A DNA stretch of 21,603 bases from an uncultured Mycoplasma sp. (lineage in GTDB: Bacteria; Bacillota_I; Bacilli_A; RF39; UBA660), in the NCBI GenBank assembly GCA_947388575.1, contig CANDSI010000002.1, forward strand, positions 1 to 21,603. The letters run 5' to 3'. Under the pieces are notes generated by a model. It did not search any database. It saw only the letters and a program-made list of their open reading frames with translations, and was not told the origin of the DNA. The position numbers and the translations under genes are program-made. The number at the start of each line of letters is the position of its first letter. The stretch's first letter is position 1. Shown one piece after another: positions 1 through 7,411 of this stretch.

Positions 1-2
1 AA

Positions 3-599
3 AAATCAAAAGACATTACAACTCAAAATGAATCTAGTGTAATATTAGAACCTGAGCATCAAAATGATCCAACAAAGATTAATCAAAGTAATTCTGATGG
101 AAAAACAGAAAAGAGTGCAGAATCAAACACAAATGTAAAAAAGAACAATAAGGGTAATGTGAATGTAAAAGAGACAACTACACCAAATGATGATAAAAAG
201 GTTTCTAAGCCAAATAATCAAAGTACAGAAGTTACAAAAAATGAAGTAACACAAAAGGATGAAAATTTAAAAAACGATTCTACAAATTCAAATGTTTCTA
301 ATAATTCGCAAGAAAAGAGTGTTGTATCAACAAAGTTTTATGAATCCATAACTGGAGGCAAAAAAGAATTTTCTTCAGAGAGTGAAGCTTTTGCACGTGG
401 ACAAGAAATAAAATCAAAAGAGCTTGATTATGTTTTGGATTACAATGAAACACATCCAGAAAATCCTATTAAACCTGATATAAGATATTTCAGAGTTTAT
501 CCATCTGTCATAGATGAGAATGGAAAATACTGGTATTATTTACACTTTTTCTGTGATAGTGGAGAAGGTAATGATTCAAAACTAAAAAGCAAGTTTTAA
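3..599 (+). CDS. C-terminal part of a Ser/Thr/Lys/Asn-rich protein (5' truncated by window edge)
   Basis: The reading frame is open from base 3 to the TAA at 597-599, so the gene starts left of the window; the GTG at 159 is an internal codon, not a convincing start. The visible ~110 N-terminal residues are a low-complexity hydrophilic stretch rich in Lys, Asn, Ser, Thr and Glu, like a flexible linker. The last ~90 residues are a compact domain starting near FYESITGGKKEF, with an aromatic-rich end (RYFRVYPS, YWYYLHFF). No membrane segment or LPXTG signal is visible at the C-terminus. A secreted or surface protein is plausible because the next genes are a wall adhesin and a sortase, but this is inference. 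I do not recognise the terminal domain with certainty. Confidence 0.7.
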   Translation, partial: KSKDITTQNESSVILEPEHQNDPTKINQSNSDGKTEKSAESNTNVKKNNKGNVNVKETTTPNDDKKVSKPNNQSTEVTKNEVTQKDENLKNDSTNSNVSNNSQEKSVVSTKFYESITGGKKEFSSESEAFARGQEIKSKELDYVLDYNETHPENPIKPDIRYFRVYPSVIDENGKYWYYLHFFCDSGEGNDSKLKSKF

Positions 600-625
600 G
601 TAACTCAAAAATGAGTTGCTTTTTA
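600..625 (+). terminator. Rho-independent terminator
   Basis: An 8-bp stem (600-607 with 612-619, one T-G wobble) with an AAAA loop is followed directly by a T-run. It begins at the base after the stop of the first gene and separates it from the adhesin gene. Confidence 0.8.
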
Positions 626-659
626 TATCTAAAGAAATATAATTGAAAGGGGAAAGATA

Positions 660-3398
660 ATGAAAAATATAGATAGATTTCTAGTTTTAATACTAGGAAT
701 TTTTTTATGCTTTACAATGAAATTAGAAAAAGTAAAGGCAGCAAATATAACTGAAGTTGAAAGTGGTTATATGTATGAAAGGCAAAGTTATGAGGGGGAA
801 TATAAATCTCATTTATCTGATAAATTTAAGTTTTATTATGTAGAAGGACAAGTTTCATATTGTATAGAACTATTAATGAAACCAGGTAGCCCAATATATG
901 AAGCAGATTGGGAAGCTACAAAACTTCCAAATGAGATAAAAGAAAAGCTGATTCTAACTGCTTATTATGGATACACATATCCAGGGCATCAAACAACTGC
1001 CTATAGAGCAGCAACACAAGGTATGATCTGGAAATTATTGATGGGAGAGGGATCATGGATTAAATATAGCACTGATTATTGGGGCAAAGGAAGACTATTA
1101 GATGTTTCAAGTGAAGAAGCAGAAATTGAAAGACTTATAGCTAGTCACTATATTAGACCATCCTTTGATGGAGGAGTTTACAAAGTCCAAAAAGGACAAA
1201 CTCTTACTTTAACAGATACTAATAATGTTTTAACAGACTACAAAATTACTGTTAGTGGCGCTGATTATGAAGTAAATGGAAATAAATTAACAATTAAACC
1301 TATTAAAAATGGTACTATTGATGTGTCTTTTGAAAAGAATGCACCTTATTCAACAAATTATAAGTTGTTTGTTGGAGATGCACAACAAAATATGATTGTA
1401 CCAGGTACAAGTGATCCAGTAGAAGCAAGAATTAGAATAAATAGTTTTAGTGGTTCAGTAGAAGGATATAAAACTGATGATGAAACCATAACTCCACAAG
1501 GCCAAGCAACTTTAAAAGGCGCTGAATATGGTGTTTATGAAGCAGCCACAGGAAAATTGATAACAATTGTTACCACTGATGAAAATGGCTATTTCAAAAG
1601 TGATAATATACTTGAAAATAAAGAGTATTATTTGCAAGAGATAAAACCTAGCTTGGGCTATGAGTTAGACAGAACAAGATATAATTTTGACATGTCTGAT
1701 AAAGAAACTATAAGAGTGGATGTTGTAGAAAAAGTTATAAAAAATTATATCAGTGTTCTTAAGCAATATGAATTTGTTAATGGTAATACAACTTTTCTAA
1801 ATGCTGAAGAAGGAATAAGTTTTGAAATACAATATCCAGATGGTAGTCTATTTGATACTATCATAACTGATGAAAATGGTTATGCTTCAGTAAGCCTTCC
1901 ATATGGAAAATGGAAGTTTCATCAATTAAATACCCATGATGGATATGAAAAAATTTATGACTTTTATATTAATGTTGATGAAAACACTGAAAAAGAGCAA
2001 TATTACAATATTCTAAATAATGCGTTAAGCGCTTATTTGAAGGTTATTAAAGTTGATGAAGAAACTGGAAAGACTATTGCTATCGCAGATACAACTTTTA
2101 AGATATTTAATATAGATACAAATCAATATGTATCTCAGTTTGTTTCTGGTAAAATAATTAGTGAATTTAAAACTGATGAGAATGGTATTTTAGTAACTCC
2201 TTTAAAATTAGCAGCAGGCAATTATAGACTAATTGAAGTCTCAAGTCCAACTGGATATCTAATAGACAAAGATGGTTTAAACTTTACTATAGGAAATGAT
2301 ACAAATTATGATTATACCACCTATGGAGCTTTTATCACTATAACTTATAAGAATGCGCCAATAAAAGGAAAAATTGAAATATATAAAACTGGGGAAGATA
2401 TGATTATTAGTGAAGGCGAGTTTATCTATGGTACTAAAGAATTAAGTGGTGTTATTTTTGAAATTTACGCTGAAGAAGACATTATGTCATCTGATAAGAA
2501 TCACTTATATTTTAAAAAAGGAGACTTAGTAGATACAATTACTTCTAATGAGGCAGGATATGCAGTAAGTAAATCGCTTCCACTTGGCAAGTATTATTTT
2601 ATTGAAGTAGCAACAAATGACTCCTATGTTTTAGATACAAATAAGCATTATTTTACTTTAAAAGAAGTTGATGATAAAACAGCTATTGTTTATGAATCAT
2701 ATAGTGCATTAAATTATCTTAAAAAGGGAACTTTAGAATTTACTAAAACGGATCTAATAACAGGAAATGTTATAGCAGATACCATAATAGAAATTTACAC
2801 ACAGAATAATGAATTAATTTTTACTGGAAAAACAGATATTAATGGTCAAATTGTTATTAATGATTTAAAAATTGGAAAATACTATATTGTAGAAAAGCAA
2901 CCCACTACAGGTTATATACTAACTTCTGAAAAAGTTTACTTTGAATTAAAAGAAAATGGAGAAGTAATCAAAGCTGAAATGAAAAATATGCCAATAACAT
3001 CTACTTTAAAGTTTTCCAAAAAAGATTCTATAACTGGCAATCTGTTACCAAATGCTGTAATTGAGATTTATAAAGATAATGGAGAATTATATGCTACAGC
3101 TATTACAAATGAAAATGGAGAAATCGTCATAGATAATATTCCTTATGGGAAATATTATATTGTTGAAACTCAAGCGCCAATGGGTTATATGATTAATTCA
3201 GAGAAACTCTATTTTGAAATTAAGAATGATAAAGAAGAGGTAAATGTAACTATGATTGATGAACCAGTAATTATCACAGATGTTCCACAAACATACACAA
3301 AAGGTAATTATGTTTTAGATATTATTGGATTCACATTATGTATATTAGGAATATTAGGAATAGGAGTTGATCTTCATAAAAAATATAAAAAAAGGTAA
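660..3398 (+). CDS. Cell-wall-anchored thioester-domain adhesin with Cna-B (SpaA-type) repeats
   Basis: Predicted surface adhesin or pilin-like protein (912 aa). A signal peptide occupies about residues 1-28 (cleavage near VKA-AN). A thioester domain follows: Cys68 in SYCIE and Gln120 in ATQGMIW are the expected internal thioester pair, which in this family binds host or partner surfaces covalently. About six Cna-B/SpaA repeats span roughly 268-355, 363-445, 458-555, 569-675, 690-777 and 781-868, each ending in a Glu-containing strand such as YYIVE. The last two repeats are closely similar. The C-terminus has a sorting signal: VPQTYT at 875-880, a hydrophobic segment at about 883-903 and a KKYKKR tail. 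The motif differs from canonical LPXTG in having Tyr at the Gly position. The ATG is preceded by a GAAAGGGG binding site. The sortase gene overlaps its 3' end, which implies a dedicated enzyme. Inferred role: attachment to recipient cells or host tissue. Confidence 0.9.
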   Translation: MKNIDRFLVLILGIFLCFTMKLEKVKAANITEVESGYMYERQSYEGEYKSHLSDKFKFYYVEGQVSYCIELLMKPGSPIYEADWEATKLPNEIKEKLILTAYYGYTYPGHQTTAYRAATQGMIWKLLMGEGSWIKYSTDYWGKGRLLDVSSEEAEIERLIASHYIRPSFDGGVYKVQKGQTLTLTDTNNVLTDYKITVSGADYEVNGNKLTIKPIKNGTIDVSFEKNAPYSTNYKLFVGDAQQNMIVPGTSDPVEARIRINSFSGSVEGYKTDDETITPQGQATLKGAEYGVYEAATGKLITIVTTDENGYFKSDNILENKEYYLQEIKPSLGYELDRTRYNFDMSDKETIRVDVVEKVIKNYISVLKQYEFVNGNTTFLNAEEGISFEIQYPDGSLFDTIITDENGYASVSLPYGKWKFHQLNTHDGYEKIYDFYINVDENTEKEQYYNILNNALSAYLKVIKVDEETGKTIAIADTTFKIFNIDTNQYVSQFVSGKIISEFKTDENGILVTPLKLAAGNYRLIEVSSPTGYLIDKDGLNFTIGNDTNYDYTTYGAFITITYKNAPIKGKIEIYKTGEDMIISEGEFIYGTKELSGVIFEIYAEEDIMSSDKNHLYFKKGDLVDTITSNEAGYAVSKSLPLGKYYFIEVATNDSYVLDTNKHYFTLKEVDDKTAIVYESYSALNYLKKGTLEFTKTDLITGNVIADTIIEIYTQNNELIFTGKTDINGQIVINDLKIGKYYIVEKQPTTGYILTSEKVYFELKENGEVIKAEMKNMPITSTLKFSKKDSITGNLLPNAVIEIYKDNGELYATAITNENGEIVIDNIPYGKYYIVETQAPMGYMINSEKLYFEIKNDKEEVNVTMIDEPVIITDVPQTYTKGNYVLDIIGFTLCILGILGIGVDLHKKYKKR

Positions 3399-3993
3399 AA
3401 AAAATTTTATAAAATTAAGATATTTATTACTAATATTAGGGATTTCTACTCTTTTATTAAAAGAAATAACTACATTTATAAAAATATATACGGAGCAGAA
3501 ATCTATTGAAGTTTTTTATAGCGAGCAGGAGAAAATAATAGAAACTCAAGAAATAAAAACACATGAAGAATTAACAACTAGCAAAGATAAACTACTAACT
3601 TATAATTATATAGCCATGTTAAAGATACCCAAAATTAACTTAGAGAGAGGCTTAGTATCACCAACTAGTATCCATAATAATGTAAATGAAAATATACAAA
3701 TACTAAAAGAATCAGACTATCCCGATAAAGAAAACGGAAATTTTATTTTAGCAAGCCACTCAGGTAGAGGCAAAACAGCATACTTTAAATATTTAAACAA
3801 ACTAGAAATAGATGATAAAGTATATATTACTTTTAATGGTAAAGAGTATGAGTATAAAGTAATGAACTATTACGAAATTAATAAAAATGGAACTGCTCAT
3901 ATTATAAGAAATGCAGATGAAACAACATTAACATTAATTACTTGTATATCAAATACAAATAAACAAATAGTGTATATTTGTGAATTAATATAA
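3367..3993 (+). CDS. Sortase (membrane transpeptidase) for the adjacent adhesin
   Basis: 208-aa sortase: a short basic N-terminus, a membrane anchor at about 18-31, an extracellular linker, then a catalytic domain from about 80 to the end. His131 (in ILASHSGRG) and Cys193 (in TLITC) are the catalytic His and Cys; the TLxTC motif is diagnostic. The conserved Arg that normally follows about 7-8 residues later is not seen: the region reads TNKQIVYI, with Gln200 or Lys199 in its place. The frame has no ATG; the TTG at 3367 is used as start, with AGGAA about 6 bases upstream, so it overlaps the adhesin gene by 32 bases and is probably translationally coupled to it. Expected reaction: cleave the VPQTY-type signal of the upstream protein and link it to peptidoglycan or to other subunits. 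The sortase class is not assigned with confidence. Confidence 0.88.
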   Translation: MIFIKNIKKGKKNFIKLRYLLLILGISTLLLKEITTFIKIYTEQKSIEVFYSEQEKIIETQEIKTHEELTTSKDKLLTYNYIAMLKIPKINLERGLVSPTSIHNNVNENIQILKESDYPDKENGNFILASHSGRGKTAYFKYLNKLEIDDKVYITFNGKEYEYKVMNYYEINKNGTAHIIRNADETTLTLITCISNTNKQIVYICELI

Positions 3994-4004
3994 AGGAGAA
4001 TAAA

Positions 4005-4241
4005 ATGGAAATTAAATATAATTTAACTCAAGTAACTAAAACTTTAGAAAAGTTATTTACAGCAGGATTTAATACAGATAAACAGATTTTATCATTAAAA
4101 TTAGAGGATTTAGAAAAAATACCAAATTTACAATCGGCAGAGACCTTTATAATTATAAAATTTAAAGAAGCAGTTAAAAATAAACAAATAATTGCTTTCT
4201 TAAGTAATTATGGAGAATCAGGCAATGTCATTTCAAAGTAA
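4005..4241 (+). CDS. Small unknown protein (HhH-like pattern)
   Basis: 78-aa protein with a strong binding site (AAAGGAG, about 8 bases before the ATG). No family recognised. The middle contains a pattern reminiscent of a helix-hairpin-helix or RNA-polymerase-alpha-CTD-like fold (a Leu-rich LEDLEKIPNL followed by a helix), which would suggest nucleic-acid binding, but this is only a resemblance. It lies 11 bases after the sortase and its end overlaps the next gene, so it is part of the accessory operon. No membrane segment or cysteine. Confidence 0.7.
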   Translation: MEIKYNLTQVTKTLEKLFTAGFNTDKQILSLKLEDLEKIPNLQSAETFIIIKFKEAVKNKQIIAFLSNYGESGNVISK

Positions 4242-4521
4242 ATTGCCACCGTTAGCTTTAAGATTATCTATAAACAAATATAATACTTTATTATTTATTT
4301 TAGATAATAGAAAAGATAATATATCACTACAATTAAAAGATAAATATTTAAAATATATTTATTTAATTGATAAAGAATATCTTGAACTAAGACTTTATCC
4401 ACAAGATGCAATTTATATAGTTAAACTTTTAATTGATGCCATAAATATAAATAGCAATATAAACTATTATAAAGAATTTCAAAAAAATAGATTAGAATTT
4501 ATTAAAGGAGATGAATATTAG
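4225..4521 (+). CDS. Small unknown protein
   Basis: 98-aa protein, no family recognised; charged, Ile/Leu/Tyr-rich, predicted mixed alpha/beta and cytosolic. The ATG at 4225 is chosen over the in-frame ATG at 4210 because only the former has a GGAG at suitable distance (9 bases). The gene overlaps the end of its upstream neighbour by 17 bases. Its own end (AAAGGAG inside the last codons) supplies the ribosome binding region for the SSB gene, which is consistent with coupled translation. Confidence 0.7.
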   Translation: MSFQSKLPPLALRLSINKYNTLLFILDNRKDNISLQLKDKYLKYIYLIDKEYLELRLYPQDAIYIVKLLIDAININSNINYYKEFQKNRLEFIKGDEY

Positions 4522-4525
4522 AATT

Positions 4526-4870
4526 ATGAATAATGTAACTTTAGTTGGTAGATTAGTAAGAGATCCAGAAGTTAAGGAACTAAATGATGGAACTTGTAGA
4601 ACTTTTATAACCATTGCAATATCACGTGATTATCGCAATAGTGAAGGTGAAAGAGTAACTGATTTTATTAATTGTGTTTTATGGAACGGCGTAGCGAACG
4701 CTGCAAAAGATTATTGCCATCAAGGAGATGTAGTAGGTATTAAAGGAAAATTACAATCTAGAAATTATGAAACAAGTGATAATGAAAAAAAGTATATTCT
4801 AGAAGTTGCAGTAGATAAAATTACTTTCCTTTCAATAGATAAAATGAAGAATAAAGACAATGAGAGGTAG
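4526..4870 (+). CDS. ssb: Single-stranded DNA-binding protein (SSB), tail-less
   Basis: OB-fold SSB of the bacterial SSB family: the start MNNVTLVGRLVRDPE, the central TFITIAISRDYR and the FINCVLWNGVANAA segment are diagnostic. It would coat transferred single-stranded DNA during conjugation or replication of the element. At about 114 aa it is shorter than chromosomal SSBs (~150-170 aa), and it ends in KNKDNER rather than the acidic DDDIPF-type tip, so the usual protein-recruiting tail is missing. The start at 4526 is chosen on family alignment; the in-frame ATG at 4511 abuts the AAAGGAG without a spacer and would add MNIRI. Neither spacing is ideal. Confidence 0.93.
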   Translation: MNNVTLVGRLVRDPEVKELNDGTCRTFITIAISRDYRNSEGERVTDFINCVLWNGVANAAKDYCHQGDVVGIKGKLQSRNYETSDNEKKYILEVAVDKITFLSIDKMKNKDNER

Positions 4871-4879
4871 TAAATATTT

Positions 4880-5221
4880 ATGAATAATATAAAAGTTAGT
4901 GAAAAATTATATAAAAAAATGGAATTAGAGTATAATGATTTTATTTTGGATTTAAAGAAACAAAGTAAAGAAAAAATTTTAGACAGTGCTTATGAGAAAA
5001 TATTTAAAGAAGAAATGTTAAGTTTATTAATTCCTGATAATAGAGAATATAGTGAAGAAGAAATACAAGTATTATCTAAAATTAAAAAGCCATTAGATTT
5101 TTTATATAGAGAATGGCTAGATTTAGATATAAGTATAAATGATTTGCTTATGGAGAGTGTAGATTTAATACTATATGAAGAAAGTCGTAGAATGAAATCT
5201 AAAAATAAAGAAAGTAGGTAA
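4880..5221 (+). CDS. DUF3848-like protein
   Basis: 113-aa helical, charged protein. The order of features (a KLYKKM...FILDLKKQ helix, the ILDSAYEKIFKEEML segment, then IKKPLDFLYREWLDLD) resembles the DUF3848 family known from clostridial conjugative elements; assignment is from memory of the pattern. The function of that family is unknown. It sits 9 bases after ssb and 4 bases before the toprim gene, in the same operon; its last codons (GAAAGTAGG) also form the ribosome binding site of the next gene. Confidence 0.75.
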   Translation: MNNIKVSEKLYKKMELEYNDFILDLKKQSKEKILDSAYEKIFKEEMLSLLIPDNREYSEEEIQVLSKIKKPLDFLYREWLDLDISINDLLMESVDLILYEESRRMKSKNKESR

Positions 5222-5225
5222 TAAA

Positions 5226-6170
5226 ATGCCTTATTTTTCAACAGAAGCAATTAATAGTGTTAGGAATTTAGATTTATTAACATATTTAAGAAATTATGAA
5301 CCTGAAGAATTGGTAAAGATTTGTAGAGGCAATTATTGTACAAAAACACATGATAGTTTAAAAATAAGTAATGGAATGTGGTATTGGTTTTCTAGAGGAA
5401 TTGGAGGAAAAAGTGCGTTGGATTATCTTGTAAAAGTAAGAGACTACTCCTTTACTGAAGCAGTAGAAAAAATATTAAAAGAATGCGATATAGATAATAT
5501 TCAAAAAGTTGAGTATATAGACAAGAATGAAGATAGAGAATTTGAATTGCCAGAAAGAGCTTCAAATAATTATACAGCAATAAAATATTTAACTAATAGA
5601 GGGATAGATAAAGAAATCATAAATGAGTGTATCAATAAGGGATTAATATATCAAGATATAGACAACAATGTAGTATTTGTGGGATATGATCAAAATAATA
5701 TAGCTAAATATGCTAGTATAAGAACTACAACTAATAGGAGATTTATGTATGAAGCATATAAAAGCAATAAAGCTTTTTCATTTCAGTTAGCCAATATAAA
5801 AGAATCAGAAAGTGTCCATATTTTTGAAAGCGCTATTGATCTTTTATCATATGCAACATTAGTGAAGATGAGTAATAAAAACTTAAATACAAATTTAATT
5901 TCTTTATCAGGAGTGTATCAACCACCAGAACAAATTGAAGATACTTTAATACCAATAGCACTAAATTATTATCTAAATATACATCCAAAAACAAAAAGAA
6001 TTTTTTTACATTTAGATAATGATTATACAGGAAAAAAGGCAAGTAATGCTTTAAGCTGTGTGATTCCAAAACGTTTTGAAGTCATTGATAGTCCACCACC
6101 AAATGGTAAAGATTACAATGATTTTTTGTGTTATATAATAAATAAAAATTTAGATAAAGGAGAAAGATAA
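5226..6170 (+). CDS. Toprim / DUF3991 primase-like protein
   Basis: 314-aa protein with a DnaG-like layout. The N-terminal ~80 residues resemble a reduced CHC2 zinc-binding primase domain (Cys33, Cys38, His42 region, then WYWFSRGIGGKSALDYL, typical of that fold). A DUF3991-type middle region follows (about 105-190). A toprim domain runs from about 196, with Glu201 in VHIFESAIDLLS and Asp264/Asp266 in HLDND as likely metal-binding residues. Proteins of this family are common in Tn1549-like conjugative elements, where a priming or DNA-processing role during transfer or replication is assumed. The zinc site looks incomplete, so the N-terminal domain may not bind metal. Start ATG at 5226 has AGTAGG upstream. 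Confidence 0.88.
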   Translation: MPYFSTEAINSVRNLDLLTYLRNYEPEELVKICRGNYCTKTHDSLKISNGMWYWFSRGIGGKSALDYLVKVRDYSFTEAVEKILKECDIDNIQKVEYIDKNEDREFELPERASNNYTAIKYLTNRGIDKEIINECINKGLIYQDIDNNVVFVGYDQNNIAKYASIRTTTNRRFMYEAYKSNKAFSFQLANIKESESVHIFESAIDLLSYATLVKMSNKNLNTNLISLSGVYQPPEQIEDTLIPIALNYYLNIHPKTKRIFLHLDNDYTGKKASNALSCVIPKRFEVIDSPPPNGKDYNDFLCYIINKNLDKGER

Positions 6171-6171
6171 A

Positions 6172-6651
6172 ATGTTAAATAATATAAAAATAGGTGAAGT
6201 AATTAGGTATTTTAGAATGAAAAATAATATGTCTCAAAGAGAACTTGCTAATATTGTTGGAATTGATAGAACAGAAATAAGTAAGATAGAAAACAATATT
6301 AGAAAGACAATTAATGATAGCGTATTAAAAAGAATTTGTAATGTTTTAAATATAAATTATATCAAACTTGTGGAAAAGTCAGATATAAATAATAAAGAAA
6401 ATAATTCTAAAAAATATGAAATAATAATTACAGAAACATTTAAAACAAAGTATATAGTTTCAGCTAAAGATGAACAATCAGCAGTTGGTTTTATTAATGA
6501 TTTTTTTAAAGCAGCAGATGTTTTGGAATGTGAAATAAGAAAAGAAAGTGAATCTTTTTCTGATGTTGATGTAAAAGAAATAAAGGAAAAACATTGCAGT
6601 TTGGAAGAAAAAAATTATATTTTATTTGATGAAGCAGATATTTTACTATAA
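6172..6651 (+). CDS. XRE-family regulator with DpnD/PcfM-like C-terminal domain
   Basis: 159-aa two-part protein. Residues about 6-65 are a Cro/cI (XRE) helix-turn-helix (IRYFRMKNNMSQRELANIVG, then RTEISKIENN). After a Lys/Asn-rich linker, residues about 79-140 (KYEIIITETFKTKYIVSAKDEQSA) resemble the DpnD/PcfM family of conjugative plasmids. It begins one base after the stop of the toprim gene with an AAAGGAGAAAG site, so it is co-transcribed with it. Being the last gene before the structured region upstream of mobC, it is a candidate regulator of that promoter; this is inference from position only. Confidence 0.87.
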   Translation: MLNNIKIGEVIRYFRMKNNMSQRELANIVGIDRTEISKIENNIRKTINDSVLKRICNVLNINYIKLVEKSDINNKENNSKKYEIIITETFKTKYIVSAKDEQSAVGFINDFFKAADVLECEIRKESESFSDVDVKEIKEKHCSLEEKNYILFDEADILL

Positions 6652-6664
6652 AAATTATAATAAT

Positions 6665-6727
6665 GTGCTGTATTAGCAAGCACTGAATAATTACTCCCGT
6701 AATTATTCTCTTGTTACCCAGTGTAAC
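6665..6727. other. Candidate origin of transfer (oriT): three inverted repeats
   Basis: Three inverted repeats are packed into 63 bases: GTGCT/AGCAC at 6665-6669 and 6679-6683; a perfect 9-bp repeat AATAATTAC/GTAATTATT at 6686-6694 and 6699-6707 with loop TCCC; and GTTAC/GTAAC at 6713-6717 and 6723-6727. None is followed by a T-run, so they are not intrinsic terminators. The location just upstream of mobC and the relaxase module is where MobP-type elements usually carry oriT. I do not recognise a nic consensus, so this is a positional and structural inference. Confidence 0.45.
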
Positions 6728-6739
6728 TTAAAATATATA

Positions 6740-6772
6740 TTAAAATAATTAAACGTATGATATAATTGTCAT
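6740..6772 (+). promoter_or_regulatory. Promoter of the mob/transfer operon
   Basis: An extended -10 (TGATATAAT, 6758-6766) contains a perfect TATAAT at 6761-6766. The -35 is weak (TTAAAA or TATTAA near 6738-6745). Transcription would start near 6773 and run through the structured leader into the membrane peptide gene and mobC. Confidence 0.6.
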
Positions 6773-6864
6773 TGGGAAGTAATATCAAGATTGTACCACT
6801 AGAGTGTAGGAATTTATCAGAACAATCTTTTTATTGTAAATGAGTATTAACTCATAGTTAAGTG
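6773..6864 (+). promoter_or_regulatory. Structured 5' leader with alternative hairpins
   Basis: Downstream of the predicted start, a perfect 8-bp stem (AAGATTGT 6787-6794 with ACAATCTT 6822-6829) encloses a 27-base loop and is followed by TTTT. Its right arm can instead pair locally (ACAAT 6822-6826 with ATTGT 6833-6837). Next, ATGAGT/ACTCAT (6840-6845, 6850-6855) and TTAACT/AGTTAA (6847-6852, 6856-6861) share bases and cannot form together. A terminator follows at 6865. Together this looks like an attenuation leader, class unknown. Confidence 0.45.
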
Positions 6865-6890
6865 TTAGCACTAATGTGCTAATTTTTTTT
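6865..6890 (+). terminator. Intrinsic terminator in the leader upstream of mobC
   Basis: Perfect 7-bp stem TTAGCAC/GTGCTAA (6865-6871, 6876-6882), loop TAAT, followed by eight T. It lies between the promoter at 6761 and the first ORF at 6910, so it should limit read-through into the transfer operon unless antagonised. Confidence 0.75.
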
Positions 6891-6909
6891 ATTAGAAAGG
6901 ATTGATATC

Positions 6910-7035
6910 ATGGAAGAAATATTTTTCTTAATAGGAGGATTAAGTGTAATATGTATTATGAATTGTTTTCAAATAAATAAAATAAATGCATTTATTAAAT
7001 CAAATAAGAAAGAAACAAAAGATAATGAGAGCTAG
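6910..7035 (+). CDS. 41-aa single-pass membrane peptide upstream of mobC
   Basis: Short ORF starting MEEIFFLIGGLSV and ending KETKDNES. An AAAGG at 6896-6900 sits 9 bases before the ATG. Residues about 4-20 are hydrophobic enough for one membrane segment; the rest is a basic/polar tail (QINKINAFIKSNKK), predicted cytosolic. The stop (7033-7035) overlaps the proposed MobC start at 7025 by 11 bases, so its translation probably delivers ribosomes to mobC, which lacks a clear binding site of its own. The function is unknown; it may be purely a leader peptide or a small membrane protein of the transfer apparatus. It is easily missed by length cut-offs. Confidence 0.6.
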   Translation: MEEIFFLIGGLSVICIMNCFQINKINAFIKSNKKETKDNES

Positions 7036-7354
7036 AAATATAAAAAAGCAAATATGGATTAATAAGGAAGAAGATTATATCTTAAAAGATAAAGCTGCAA
7101 GGGTAGGATTGTGTGAAGCAGAGTTAATACGGAATTTGATTTTAGGTTTTGAGCCTAAAGAGAAACCAGATAATAGATTTTATGAAGTTATGAGAGAGTT
7201 AAGAGCTATAGGAAACAATATAAATCAAATAGCAAGAAGAGCAAATACATTAAATAATATAGATTGTGAATTGTATAAAACTGAAGCTATTAAATGGAAT
7301 AACTTTATGTTAGATATAAAAAAAGAGTTTCTTCTTCCAAAAGAAATTAAATGA
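7025..7354 (+). CDS. mobC: MobC-type relaxosome accessory protein
   Basis: 109-aa mobilisation protein of the MobC family: a basic N-terminus with a ribbon-helix-helix-like DNA-binding part (KKQIWINKEEDYILKDKAARVG), then LRAIGNNINQIARRANT, the family's characteristic C-terminal motif. It is expected to bind oriT and help the relaxase nick. The ATG at 7025 is preferred over the upstream in-frame ATG at 6986 because MRARNIKKQ fits the family start and because it overlaps the stop of the 41-aa peptide gene; the longer form would add 13 residues. It is separated from the relaxase by a two-gene insertion, whereas mobC and relaxase are usually adjacent. Confidence 0.9.
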   Translation: MRARNIKKQIWINKEEDYILKDKAARVGLCEAELIRNLILGFEPKEKPDNRFYEVMRELRAIGNNINQIARRANTLNNIDCELYKTEAIKWNNFMLDIKKEFLLPKEIK

Positions 7355-7356
7355 TA

Positions 7357-7385
7357 TATACATTATTAGAAGTTAGTGATATAAT
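7357..7385 (+). promoter_or_regulatory. Promoter of the zinc-ribbon/HEPN-like cassette
   Basis: -35 TATACA (7357-7362), 17-base spacer, extended -10 TGATATAAT (7377-7385). It repeats the -10 sequence of the mob promoter at 6758. It gives the two following genes, and possibly the relaxase, a transcription start independent of the mobC leader. Confidence 0.6.
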
Positions 7386-7411
7386 ATACAATAAATTTGA
7401 GGTGAAATAAT

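Noticed and set aside
616..643. Possible promoter (TTGCTT, 16-base spacer, TATAAT) just before the adhesin gene
   Set aside because: The predicted start near 650 would fall inside the ribosome binding site at 646-652 and the -35 overlaps the terminator; too weak to list.
690..868. Reading the similar Cna-B repeats of the adhesin as a recent DNA tandem duplication (residue numbers of the protein)
   Set aside because: The repeats are similar at protein level only; the DNA has diverged, so this is ordinary domain repetition.
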